Source: an uncultured Azohydromonas sp.
Lineage (GTDB): Bacteria; Pseudomonadota; Gammaproteobacteria; Burkholderiales; Burkholderiaceae_C
DNA length: 24,797 nucleotides
Assembly: GCF_937926365.1 (NCBI RefSeq)
Contig: NZ_CALAOH010000063.1
Coordinates: forward strand, 1-24,797
Direction: 5' to 3'
Made by a program: the position numbers and the translations under genes. Position 1 is the first letter of the stretch. Every line of letters starts with the position of its first letter. This document shows positions 6,982 to 13,787 of the stretch, piece by piece. Under the pieces are notes generated by a model. The model worked only from the letters and a program-made list of their open reading frames with translations. It was not told where the DNA came from and made no database searches.

Positions 6982-8133
6982 TCAGGCGGGGTACAAGGCG
7001 CCCAGCACGCGTGGGCCGCGTGCGCCCGTGACCTCCACGCGGTTGCCGGGGCTGCGCAGCACATGGGCGTGCGCCAGCCAGGCAAACGCAGCGGCCTCGA
7101 CCTGGTTCGGATCCAGCCCGCGCTCGGCGGTGGTGAGCACCGCCACGCCGGGCAACAGGGCGCGCAGCCGCTGCAGCAGGTCCAGATTGAACGTGCCGCC
7201 GCCGGCAGCCAGCAGCTCGCGTGTGCGCGGCGCCTCGCGCCGCAGCGCGTCGGCCACGGTGCGGGCAACGAAGGCGGCGAGGGTGGCCTGCACGTCCTGC
7301 GGCGCCGGCATCACGGCCAGCGCTGCCAGCTGCCCATCCAGCCAGGCCAGATTGAAGTCGTCGCGTCCCGTGCTCTTGGGCGGGCGGCGAGCGAAGAAGG
7401 CATCGCTCAGCAGCGCCGCCAGCAGCGTCTCGTCCACCCGGCCACCGGCGGCCCAGCGGCCGGCGTCGTCGAAGCGCTGGCCGGTGTGGCGCTCGCACCA
7501 GCCGTCCAGCAGCGCGTTGGCCGGGCCGCAGTCGAAGCCGCAGATGCCGCCATCGGCGCGCAGCAGCGTCAGGTTGGACTGCCCACCCAGGTTCAGCACC
7601 GCGACGTCCATCTCCTCGCGCGCGAACAGCGCCTGGTGGAAGGCGCATACCAGCGGCGCGCCCTGGCCGCCGGCAGCCACGTCACGGCTGCGGAAGTCGC
7701 ACACCACGTCGATGCCGCACAGCTCCGCCAGCAGCGCACCGTTGTGCAGTTGCAGTGTGTAGCCGCGGCCATCGTGCAGCCCGGGCTGGTGGCGCAGCGT
7801 CTGGCCGTGGGCGCCGATGGCGCACACGGCCGCACTCTCCACGCCAGCGCTCTCCAGCAGCGCGCGCACGACGACGGCTTCCAGCTCGGACAGGGCATTG
7901 GCCGCGAGCGCGGCGCGGTGCAGCTCGTCCGCGCCCCTGTGGTTCAGCGCCAGGAACTCGGCGCGCAGCTCCAGTGGCAGCGGCTGGTGCACGTGGGCCA
8001 GCACCCGCAGCGCCGCGCCCGTGGGCTGCGGCGCGAAATCGACCAGCACGCCGTCCACGCCGTCCAGCGAGGTGCCGGACATCAGGCCGATGTAGAGCGC
8101 CGCCGAAGCGGCGCCCGGCGCGAAAGGGCTCAC
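6982..8133 (-). CDS. anmK: anhydro-N-acetylmuramic acid kinase
   Basis: This is a 383-residue cytosolic enzyme that phosphorylates and hydrolyses 1,6-anhydro-MurNAc to MurNAc-6-phosphate in peptidoglycan recycling. It has the ASKHA-type phosphate loop YIGLMSGTSLDGVDGVLVDF (14-33), the GAHGQTLRHQP segment, NLGGQSNLT and the GFDCGPANALLDGW segment that are diagnostic for AnmK. The E. coli enzyme has 369 residues. I place the start at GTG 8133, overlapping the TGA of the M23 peptidase gene as GTGA (8130-8133). The next conserved residues (ALYIGLMSG) follow within 20 codons. The frame is open much further upstream, but only as a shadow of the peptidase gene. The overlap implies translational coupling of two cell-wall turnover genes. 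Confidence 0.95.
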   Translation of the reverse strand: MSPFAPGAASAALYIGLMSGTSLDGVDGVLVDFAPQPTGAALRVLAHVHQPLPLELRAEFLALNHRGADELHRAALAANALSELEAVVVRALLESAGVESAAVCAIGAHGQTLRHQPGLHDGRGYTLQLHNGALLAELCGIDVVCDFRSRDVAAGGQGAPLVCAFHQALFAREEMDVAVLNLGGQSNLTLLRADGGICGFDCGPANALLDGWCERHTGQRFDDAGRWAAGGRVDETLLAALLSDAFFARRPPKSTGRDDFNLAWLDGQLAALAVMPAPQDVQATLAAFVARTVADALRREAPRTRELLAAGGGTFNLDLLQRLRALLPGVAVLTTAERGLDPNQVEAAAFAWLAHAHVLRSPGNRVEVTGARGPRVLGALYPA

Positions 8134-9494
8134 TCGGCGCGGACCGCGCCCATGCTGCGGGCGGCCGCGATCTGGGTGCGGGCGCTGGTGGCGAGCTGCT
8201 GCAGCTCGGCGCGCGACACCGACGCCATCGGCGTCTGCGTGGCCTTGGCCACCTGCAGCGGGTCCTGATGCACGCCACGGATACGGAACTCGAAGTGCAG
8301 GTGCGGCCCGGTGGCCCAGCCCGTGGCGCCCACGGCGCCGATGCGCGTGCCCTGCTCGACATGCTCGCCCTTGCGCACGTCGATGCGGCTCAGGTGCGCG
8401 TAGAGCGTGCTGCGGTCGCCGTCGTGCTGGATCTCGACCACGTTGCCGAAACCGTTGCGCCAGCCGGCGAAGTCCACCACCCCACTGCCCACGGTACGCA
8501 CCGGCGTGCCCACGGGCGCACCGTAGTCCACGCCCTGGTGCGCACGCATCGTCTGCAGGATCGGGTGCATGCGCATGGCGAAGCCCGAGGTCACGCGCGA
8601 GAACTCCATCGGGCTGGCGAGGAAGCTGCGCTGCTTGGGCTGGCCGTCCATGCCGACGTAGGCGCCGCGGCCCATCGCGTCGCGCACCCACATGCCCTGG
8701 TACACGCGGCCGCGGTTGATGTATTCAGCCGCCAGCAGGTGGCCCGCGCCTTCGTTCCAGGTGATGGGCTCGCCATCGGCGGTGAGGGTCTCGTAGGCGA
8801 CGCTGAAGGTGTCGCCCTTCTTGATCTCACGGTGGAAGTCCACCTCTTCGGAGAACATCTCCGACAGCTGCGTGGCGATGGTGTCGGGCAGCCCGGCCTC
8901 ATCGGTGGCGGTGAAGAGCGAATTGCGCACCGTGCCGCTACCCAGGCGTACCTGCGACTCCAGCTGCGCCTGCTCCCGGCGCACCTTCCAGCCGCCATGC
9001 CCGGCAGGGTGCAGCGTCACGCGCGTGAAGTGCGTGGTGATCTGGTCCCGGCGCTCCGCCGGCATGCGAACCACCAGTTCCTTAAGGCGGCCGCTTTCAT
9101 CGGCGCGCGCGGTGAACAGGCGCGGCACCCGGCCATCGAGCAGGTCGCGCACGCCGCGCTCACGGCGCAGGAAGGAGGCCGCCGAGGCGTCGTTCACGCC
9201 CAGTCGCGACAGCAGCCGGTCGGCCGTGTCGTTGGCGCGGCCGGCGGTGCTGCGGTTGAGCTCCAGCTGGTGAGCGGCCAGCGCTTCCAACTGCTCGTGC
9301 ACCGGCAGCGGCTGCACGTCCTCGCTGATGATCTGCTGCGCAATCTCGGTGCCAGGGGCCGAAGGAGAGGCCACACCAAAGGCCGTGGCAGCGAAACCGG
9401 CCAACGAGAACATCACCCCCGCGGCCACGGCCCGGGGATTGCGTTGAGCAAATTTGTGCGCGTTCTCGGCCGCGCGGTCGAGCCATCCCGTCAT
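8130..9494 (-). CDS. M23-family zinc metallopeptidase (peptidoglycan endopeptidase)
   Basis: This 454-residue envelope protein resembles MepM/YebA-type peptidoglycan DD-endopeptidases. One N-terminal membrane anchor or uncleaved signal is visible (residues 22-42, VAAGVMFSLAGFAATAFG), preceded by basic residues. A middle region (about 180-300) contains LysM-like/CsoS-type family segments (KKGDTFSVAYETL). The C-terminal LytM domain has the zinc ligands H319 and D323 in AHQGVDYGAP and H400 in GPHLHFEF, plus the catalytic H367 (YAHLS) and H398. The domain therefore looks active. It probably cleaves peptide cross-links to allow wall growth. It is followed with a 4-base overlap by anmK, so wall cleavage and muropeptide recycling share a transcript. 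The gene is divergent from tyrS. No strong ribosome-binding site is seen. Confidence 0.92.
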   Translation of the reverse strand: MTGWLDRAAENAHKFAQRNPRAVAAGVMFSLAGFAATAFGVASPSAPGTEIAQQIISEDVQPLPVHEQLEALAAHQLELNRSTAGRANDTADRLLSRLGVNDASAASFLRRERGVRDLLDGRVPRLFTARADESGRLKELVVRMPAERRDQITTHFTRVTLHPAGHGGWKVRREQAQLESQVRLGSGTVRNSLFTATDEAGLPDTIATQLSEMFSEEVDFHREIKKGDTFSVAYETLTADGEPITWNEGAGHLLAAEYINRGRVYQGMWVRDAMGRGAYVGMDGQPKQRSFLASPMEFSRVTSGFAMRMHPILQTMRAHQGVDYGAPVGTPVRTVGSGVVDFAGWRNGFGNVVEIQHDGDRSTLYAHLSRIDVRKGEHVEQGTRIGAVGATGWATGPHLHFEFRIRGVHQDPLQVAKATQTPMASVSRAELQQLATSARTQIAAARSMGAVRAE

Positions 9495-9708
9495 TTGAAC
9501 TTCAATGCCGGGCCAAGCCCGCTAGGTTTGCAGCACGGAAGTGAGACTGGCTGCAGGTGTCTGAAAAAAACTCCAGGGCCAATCGCTAGAATTGCGACTT
9601 TCGGCCGGAAGTTGTACGTCTTTGGGTCGCGTCAATGCCGCAACCCCGCGGAGTATAACCACCGCGTGACGGGCACTTACATTCAAAAATCCTGCAAATC
9701 TCTGTGCC
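9495..9708. promoter_or_regulatory. divergent promoter region, M23 peptidase / tyrS
   Basis: This 214-base gap is AT-richer than its surroundings. On the plus strand two -10-like boxes stand out: TAGAAT (9587-9592) and TATAAC (9654-9659). The latter is flanked by a CGCGG/CCGCG inverted repeat (9647-9651/9662-9666). Neither has a good -35 at 16-18 bases. Initiation from TATAAC would give a tyrS leader of about 43 nt with no Shine-Dalgarno sequence. No clear minus-strand promoter for the peptidase gene was found. Confidence 0.4.
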
Positions 9709-10962
9709 ATGTCAGAAAACGTGACGCCCACCACGCCCTCGGCGCCTGTGAACCACCCGGTGACGGACGAAGTGCGCGCCGCGCTGGCCGTGACGCTGCG
9801 AGGCTGTGAAGAGTTGTTGCCTCAGCCGGAATGGATCGCCAAGCTGGCGCGCTCGCAGGCCACCGGCGTGCCGCTGCGCATCAAGCTCGGCCTGGACCCC
9901 ACAGCGCCCGACATCCACCTGGGCCACACGGTGGTGCTCAACAAGCTGCGCCAACTGCAGGACCTGGGCCACCAGGTCATCTTCCTGATCGGGGACTTCA
10001 CCTCGACCATCGGCGATCCGTCGGGGCGCAACACCACGCGCCCACCGCTGACGCGCGAACAGATCGAAACCAATGCCCAGACTTACTACAAGCAGGCCAG
10101 CCTGGTGCTGGACCCGGCGCGCACCGAAATTCGTTACAACTCTGAGTGGTGCGACGCCCTGGGTGCGCGCGGAATGATCCAGCTTGCCGCCCGTTACACG
10201 GTGGCGCGGATGATGGAGCGCAACGACTTCGCCGAGCGCTTCAAGGCGGGCACGCCCATCAGCGTGCACGAGTTCCTGTATCCGCTGATGCAGGGCTACG
10301 ACTCGGTGGCGCTGAAGTCCGACCTGGAACTCGGCGGCACGGACCAGAAATTCAACCTGCTCGTGGGCCGCGCGCTGCAGGCCGAGTACGGGCAGGAGCC
10401 ACAGTGCATCCTGACCATGCCGCTGCTCGAAGGCCTGGACGGCGTCGAGAAGATGTCCAAGAGCAAGGGCAACTACATCGGCATCAGCGAGCCGGCCAAC
10501 GACATGTTCGCCAAGCTGCTGTCCATCAGCGACACGCTGATGTGGAAGTATTTCCAGCTGCTGAGCTTCCGCTCCGAGAGCGAGATCGCCGCGCTCAAGG
10601 CCGAGGTCGAGGCCGGGCGCAACCCCAAGGACGCCAAGGTGCTGCTGGCCAAGGAGATCACCGCGCGCTTTCACTCGCCGGCCGCCGCCGACGCCGCCGA
10701 GCAGGACTTCATCAACCGCTCGCGCGGCGGTATCCCGGACGACATCCCCGAGCTGTCGCTCTCCGGCGCGCCGCTGGGCATCGGCGCGCTGCTGAAGCAG
10801 GCCAACCTGGTGCCTTCCTCCAGTGAGGCCATGCGCATGGTCGAGCAGGGCGGCGTGCGCGTGGACGGCAGCGTCGTCAGCGACAAGGGCTTGAAGCTGG
10901 ATGCCGGCACCTACGTGCTGCAGGTGGGCAAGCGCAAGTTCGCGCGTGTCACGCTGGGCTGA
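9709..10962 (+). CDS. tyrS: tyrosyl-tRNA synthetase (KMSKS/TyrZ-type)
   Basis: This is a 417-residue class I aminoacyl-tRNA synthetase charging tRNA-Tyr. The HIGH motif is HLGH (70-73) in LGLDPTAPDIHLGHTVVL, and the second motif is a true KMSKS (248-252) in GVEKMSKSKGNYIGI. The KMSKS form and the spacing mark the TyrZ-like subgroup rather than the E. coli TyrS type (KFGKT). A C-terminal S4 RNA-binding domain (about 350-415, MRMVEQGGVRVDGS) is complete. ATG 9709 lacks a Shine-Dalgarno sequence. The first 16 residues are low in complexity, so a start slightly downstream cannot be excluded. A CDF transporter gene follows after 91 bases and dtd after that. tyrS and dtd share a theme, since Dtd removes D-Tyr from tRNA-Tyr. 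Confidence 0.97.
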   Translation: MSENVTPTTPSAPVNHPVTDEVRAALAVTLRGCEELLPQPEWIAKLARSQATGVPLRIKLGLDPTAPDIHLGHTVVLNKLRQLQDLGHQVIFLIGDFTSTIGDPSGRNTTRPPLTREQIETNAQTYYKQASLVLDPARTEIRYNSEWCDALGARGMIQLAARYTVARMMERNDFAERFKAGTPISVHEFLYPLMQGYDSVALKSDLELGGTDQKFNLLVGRALQAEYGQEPQCILTMPLLEGLDGVEKMSKSKGNYIGISEPANDMFAKLLSISDTLMWKYFQLLSFRSESEIAALKAEVEAGRNPKDAKVLLAKEITARFHSPAAADAAEQDFINRSRGGIPDDIPELSLSGAPLGIGALLKQANLVPSSSEAMRMVEQGGVRVDGSVVSDKGLKLDAGTYVLQVGKRKFARVTLG

Positions 10963-11041
10963 TCCGAACGGCGCGGCAGCGCGCTTGCTGCTGTGAGCGA
11001 CACAAGCCCGCAGCGTCGGGCGTGCGCCGTGGGTGCGTACC

Positions 11042-11047
11042 GACAAT
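11042..11047 (+). promoter_or_regulatory. possible -10 element directly before the CDF start
   Basis: GACAAT stands 6 bases before ATG 11054, the distance at which transcription usually starts. No Shine-Dalgarno is visible before that ATG. Together these suggest a leaderless or near-leaderless transcript. The -35 region is not recognisable, so this is tentative. Confidence 0.3.
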
Positions 11048-11053
11048 CACGCC

Positions 11054-11950
11054 ATGCAGGTCAGCAGCTATCTGAAACTCTCGGTGGGCGTGGCGGTGGT
11101 GACCATCGCGCTCAAGACGCTGGCGTGGTGGCTCACCGGCTCGGTGGGGCTGCTCTCCGACGCCATGGAGTCGCTGGTCAATGTGGCCGGCGCCAGCTTC
11201 GCGCTGGCCATGGTGACGCTGGCGGCGCGGCCGCCCGACGAGGAGCACCCCTACGGCCACCACAAGGCCGAGTACTTCTCCAGCGGCTTCGAGGGCGTGC
11301 TGATCCTGGTGGCGGCGCTGGCCATCGTCTATGCCGCCGTGAAGCGGTTGCTGGAGCCGCAGCCGCTGGAAGAGCTGGGCATGGGCCTGGCGCTGTCGGT
11401 CGTGAGCTCGGTGCTCAACGGCGTGCTGGCCTGGGCCATGCTGCGCAAGGCGCGCGAACACCGCTCGATGGCGCTGGAGGCCGATGCGCGGCACCTGTTC
11501 ACCGACGTGTGGACCTCTGCCGGCGTGGTCGGCGGCCTGGTCGCCGTGCATTTCACCGGCTGGCTGTGGCTGGACCCGGTGCTGGCCATCGCCGTGGCGC
11601 TGAACATCGTGCGCGAGGCGCTGCACCTGCTCAAGCGCTCCGCCGACGGGCTGATGGACCACGCGCTCGATCCGCAGGACCAGGCCCGCATCGAGCAGAC
11701 GCTGCAGCGCTTCTACAGCCCGCAGGTGCGCTTCGACCACGTCACCACGCGCCGCGCCGGCCAGCGCCGCTTCGTGGACCTGCACCTGCACCTGCCGGCG
11801 GAATGGCCGCTGGGGCGGGCCGTGGCCATGCGCGGCGACGTGGAGCGCGCGCTGATGGACGCGGTGCCGGGCCTGCGCGCCACGATCCAACTGCTGTCCT
11901 GTGACGTGGAGGCGGCACAGGTGGAAGAACAAGAGGAAGTCGCATCGTGA
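11054..11950 (+). CDS. cation diffusion facilitator (CDF) family metal efflux transporter
   Basis: This is a 298-residue inner-membrane divalent-cation/proton antiporter. CDF marks are the TM1-TM2 segment TGSVGLLSDAMESLVN (28-43), the loop HPYGHHKAEY (65-74), and the TM5 metal pair in ADARHLFTDVWTS (H and D four apart). A cytoplasmic C-terminal ferredoxin-like domain runs from about 210 on (FDHVTTRRAGQRRFVDLHLHLP). About six transmembrane helices are visible. The TM2 metal positions read E39 and N43 where FieF-type transporters have D/D and CzcD-type have H/D, so the metal preference is uncertain. ATG 11054 is chosen; an in-frame GTG 11033 is possible. Its stop overlaps the dtd start (TGATG), an unusual pairing for a metal exporter. 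Confidence 0.9.
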   Translation: MQVSSYLKLSVGVAVVTIALKTLAWWLTGSVGLLSDAMESLVNVAGASFALAMVTLAARPPDEEHPYGHHKAEYFSSGFEGVLILVAALAIVYAAVKRLLEPQPLEELGMGLALSVVSSVLNGVLAWAMLRKAREHRSMALEADARHLFTDVWTSAGVVGGLVAVHFTGWLWLDPVLAIAVALNIVREALHLLKRSADGLMDHALDPQDQARIEQTLQRFYSPQVRFDHVTTRRAGQRRFVDLHLHLPAEWPLGRAVAMRGDVERALMDAVPGLRATIQLLSCDVEAAQVEEQEEVAS

Positions 11951-12387
11951 TGGCGTTGATTCAGCGCGTGCGCCGGGCGCGCGTGCAGGTGGGCGGGGAG
12001 ACCGTGGGCGAGATCGGCCAGGGGCTGCTGGCGCTGGTGTGCGCGCAGCCCGCCGACAGCGAGGCCCAGGCGGTGAAGCTGGTGGACAAGCTGTTGAAGC
12101 TGCGCGTCTTCAGCGACGAGGCCGGGAAGATGAACCGCAGCGTGCAGGACGTGCAGGGCGGGCTGCTGATCGTTTCGCAGTTCACGCTGGCGGCTGACAC
12201 CAGCGGCGGCAACCGGCCCAGCTTCACCGGCGCGGCGCCGGCGGAGCTGGGGCGCCACCTCTACGAGCGCGTGCTGCAGCTCGCGCGCGAACGCCATCCT
12301 GCGGTGGCTGCGGGCGTCTTCGGCGCCGACATGCAGGTGGAGCTGGTCAACGACGGGCCGGTGACGATTCCGATGACGGTGGTTTGA
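11950..12387 (+). CDS. dtd: D-aminoacyl-tRNA deacylase
   Basis: This is a 145-residue homodimeric, cytosolic proofreading enzyme. It hydrolyses D-aminoacyl-tRNAs (and Gly-tRNA-Ala) and so keeps D-amino acids out of proteins. The two signature motifs are present: VSQFTLAAD (75-83) and NDGPVT near the C-terminus (134-139), which holds the cis-proline specificity loop. The length equals the E. coli enzyme (145). ATG 11950 overlaps the preceding CDF stop as TGATG; an adjacent in-frame GTG 11947 would add one residue. Translation is probably coupled. tyrS two genes upstream is a sensible functional neighbour. No classical terminator follows directly; a repeat-rich gap begins 30 bases downstream. 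Confidence 0.97.
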   Translation: MALIQRVRRARVQVGGETVGEIGQGLLALVCAQPADSEAQAVKLVDKLLKLRVFSDEAGKMNRSVQDVQGGLLIVSQFTLAADTSGGNRPSFTGAAPAELGRHLYERVLQLARERHPAVAAGVFGADMQVELVNDGPVTIPMTVV

Positions 12388-12415
12388 ATTGGTTGTCGAT
12401 CGTCGGTGAAGGATT

Positions 12416-12548
12416 CCGTTCGTCCTGATGCTTCGATACCTCAGCACAGGGCGCGCCCTGCGGGCGCGTCGAAGGATGAACGGCCCCTGCCGTGGTGCAG
12501 CCATCACAGCCTGTCGGATTCGCACTTCGATACCTCAGTGCGAACGGG
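12416..12548. repeat. dispersed inverted-arm repeat, copy A
   Basis: This stretch shares several blocks with 15396-15478: TCGAAGGATGAACGGC (12469-12484), AGCCTGTCGGATTCG (12508-12522) and the right arm CTTCGATACCTCAGT...CGAACGGG (12525-12548). The left end has CCGTTCGTCCTGA, a second forward CTTCGATACCTCAGC (12431-12445) and a perfect palindrome CAGGGCGCGCCCTG (12446-12459) absent from copy B. It carries no coding capacity. It looks like a composite of a REP/MITE-like intergenic element. Confidence 0.7.
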
Positions 12549-12588
12549 ACTTTTGGCAAGGGCGAAATCAGGGGTGAGAACGCGCCAT

Positions 12589-12613
12589 AAAAAAGCCGCC
12601 CGAAGGCGGCTTT
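12589..12613 (-). terminator. rho-independent terminator (minus strand, tctC end of the cluster)
   Basis: AAAGCCGCC (12592-12600) and GGCGGCTTT (12605-12613) form a 9-bp stem around CGAA. Six A residues at 12589-12594 give a T-run on the minus strand. The better T-tract therefore faces the minus-strand transcript coming from tctC. On the plus strand only three T residues follow, so dtd transcription may also end here, but less efficiently. Confidence 0.8.
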
Positions 12614-12686
12614 CGCAGTGAGTAGCAGGACGCGGATCAGTCGCCTTGCAGGCCGCGCCTTCGCAGAGCTCAGGCCCTGCCTGAGG

Positions 12687-12716
12687 CACAGGACCGTGCG
12701 CAGGCACGCTCCTGTG
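12687..12716 (-). other. 3' hairpin directly after tctC
   Basis: CACAGGA/TCCTGTG (12687-12693/12710-12716) encloses CGTGC/GCACG (12695-12699/12704-12708). This makes a 12-bp stem with one C-C mismatch and a GCAG loop, starting 3 bases after the tctC stop. There is no T-run, so it is more likely an mRNA-stabilising 3' structure than a terminator. Confidence 0.5.
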
Positions 12717-12719
12717 TCC

Positions 12720-13688
12720 TCAGTCAGCGTATTGCCCGGCGGCCTTGATGACCGGGCCCCACTTGGCGATCTCGTCGGAGACGAACTTCTTGTGCTCGGC
12801 CGGGTTGACGCGCGCGTCCGTGACCACCACGGCGCCCAGGTCCTCCTCGCGCTTGATGAAGCCCGGGTCCTTCAGCGCGGTCTTCAGCGCGGCATTCACC
12901 TTGTCCGTCACCGCCTTGGGCGTGCCCTTGGGCGCGTACAGGCCGTGCCAGATGCTCACGTTGAAGCCCTTGAGGCCCGAGGCGTCCAGCGTGGGCAGCT
13001 TGGCCAGCGCCGGGGTGCTCAGCGGCTTGAGCGTCGTGACGGCGTAGGCCTTGACCTTGCCCGAAGCGATCTGCGCCGTGGTGTTGGTGGTCTGGTCGCA
13101 CATGACGTCCACCTGGCCGCCCATGAGGTCGGTCATGGCCGGGCCGGTGCCCTTGTAGGGCACGGTGGTCATTTGCATCTTCAGGCTCTGCTGGAACAGC
13201 AGCCCGCACAGGTGCGAGGCCGCACCCAGGCCGGCGTGGGCCAGATTCACCTTGCCCTGGTTGTCCTTGAGCCACTTCTGCAGCTCGGCCCAGTTGTTGG
13301 CCGGCAGCCCGGGCTTGCCGATGATGGTCATCGGCACCTCGTTGATCAGGCCCAGGTACTCGAAGTCCTCCACGGGCTTGAACGACAGATTGCGGTACAG
13401 CGCCGGCGAGGTCGCCATGCCGATGTGGTGCAGCAGCAGCGTGTAGCCGTCCGGCGCGGCCTTGGCGACCTTGGCCGCGCCCAGCGTGCCGCCGGCGCCG
13501 CCGACGTTCTCGATGACGATCGTGGCCTTCAGCGGCCCGCGCAGCGCCTCGGCCAGGTCGCGCGCGACCTTGTCGGTGGGGCCGCCCGCGGCGAAGGGCA
13601 CGACGATCGTGACGGGCTTCTCGGGGTACTCCGCCAGCGCGGCCGAGGTGGCGGCCAGGGCCATGGTGGCGAACAGGAATTTCTTCAT
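12720..13688 (-). CDS. TctC/Bug-family periplasmic solute-binding receptor
   Basis: This 322-residue tripartite tricarboxylate transporter receptor belongs to the family greatly expanded in Comamonadaceae and Bordetella. It has a Sec signal peptide, MKKFLFATMALAATSAALA, cleaved before EYPEKP. The family hallmark VPFAAGGPTDKVAR lies at 30-43, followed by NVGGAGGTLGAAKVAKAAPDGYT. Such receptors bind carboxylates or amides in the periplasm; the ligand is unknown. ATG 13688 is favoured by AGAGGTAG upstream and the signal peptide; the open frame back to 13775 has no support. No tctA/tctB membrane genes are adjacent, so it is an orphan receptor at the end of the ABC-transporter/ligase cluster, 99 bases after the PaaK-like gene. 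A phased direct repeat lies in that gap. Confidence 0.93.
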   Translation of the reverse strand: MKKFLFATMALAATSAALAEYPEKPVTIVVPFAAGGPTDKVARDLAEALRGPLKATIVIENVGGAGGTLGAAKVAKAAPDGYTLLLHHIGMATSPALYRNLSFKPVEDFEYLGLINEVPMTIIGKPGLPANNWAELQKWLKDNQGKVNLAHAGLGAASHLCGLLFQQSLKMQMTTVPYKGTGPAMTDLMGGQVDVMCDQTTNTTAQIASGKVKAYAVTTLKPLSTPALAKLPTLDASGLKGFNVSIWHGLYAPKGTPKAVTDKVNAALKTALKDPGFIKREEDLGAVVVTDARVNPAEHKKFVSDEIAKWGPVIKAAGQYAD

Positions 13689-13745
13689 GGGGACTACCTC
13701 TGGGTAAGACGTGAGGCCGCGGTGGCTCGGAAGTGCCGCCGCGCG

Positions 13746-13765
13746 TCGGTTGCGTATCGGTTGCG
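13746..13765. promoter_or_regulatory. 11-bp-phased direct repeat upstream of tctC
   Basis: TCGGTTGCG occurs at 13746-13754 and again at 13757-13765, exactly 11 bases apart (about one helical turn). It lies 58-77 bases upstream of the tctC start. Read on the minus strand it is CGCAACCGA twice. Such phasing is typical of tandem-binding regulators. No regulator can be assigned. Confidence 0.35.
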
Positions 13766-13787
13766 GCGGTAGCAACTTTAGTGAGCC

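Larger units (their letters stand above)
12388..12719. other. gene-free gap between convergent dtd and tctC
   Basis: This 332-base stretch has no credible gene. From left to right it holds copy A of a dispersed repeat (12416-12548), a terminator oriented for the minus strand (12589-12613), a 7-bp hairpin CTCAGGC/GCCTGAG (12669-12675/12679-12685) and a 12-bp hairpin just past the tctC stop (12687-12716). Confidence 0.7.

Noticed and set aside
5426..7648. 740-codon minus-strand open frame across rplM, rpsI, erpA and the anmK 3' end
   Set aside because: It runs antisense through three certain genes and their terminators, and its translation shows no recognisable domain.
8134..8691. Upstream extension of the anmK frame
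   Set aside because: It lies fully inside the M23 peptidase gene and precedes the conserved AnmK start; the GTGA overlap gives a better start.
9495..9708. T-box or other tRNA-sensing leader before tyrS
   Set aside because: No T-box sequence or specifier hairpin is visible, and such leaders are essentially confined to Firmicutes and relatives.
12618..13772. 384-codon plus-strand open frame opposite tctC
   Set aside because: It is antisense to a clear signal-peptide-bearing receptor gene and has Arg/Gly/Val/His-biased composition.
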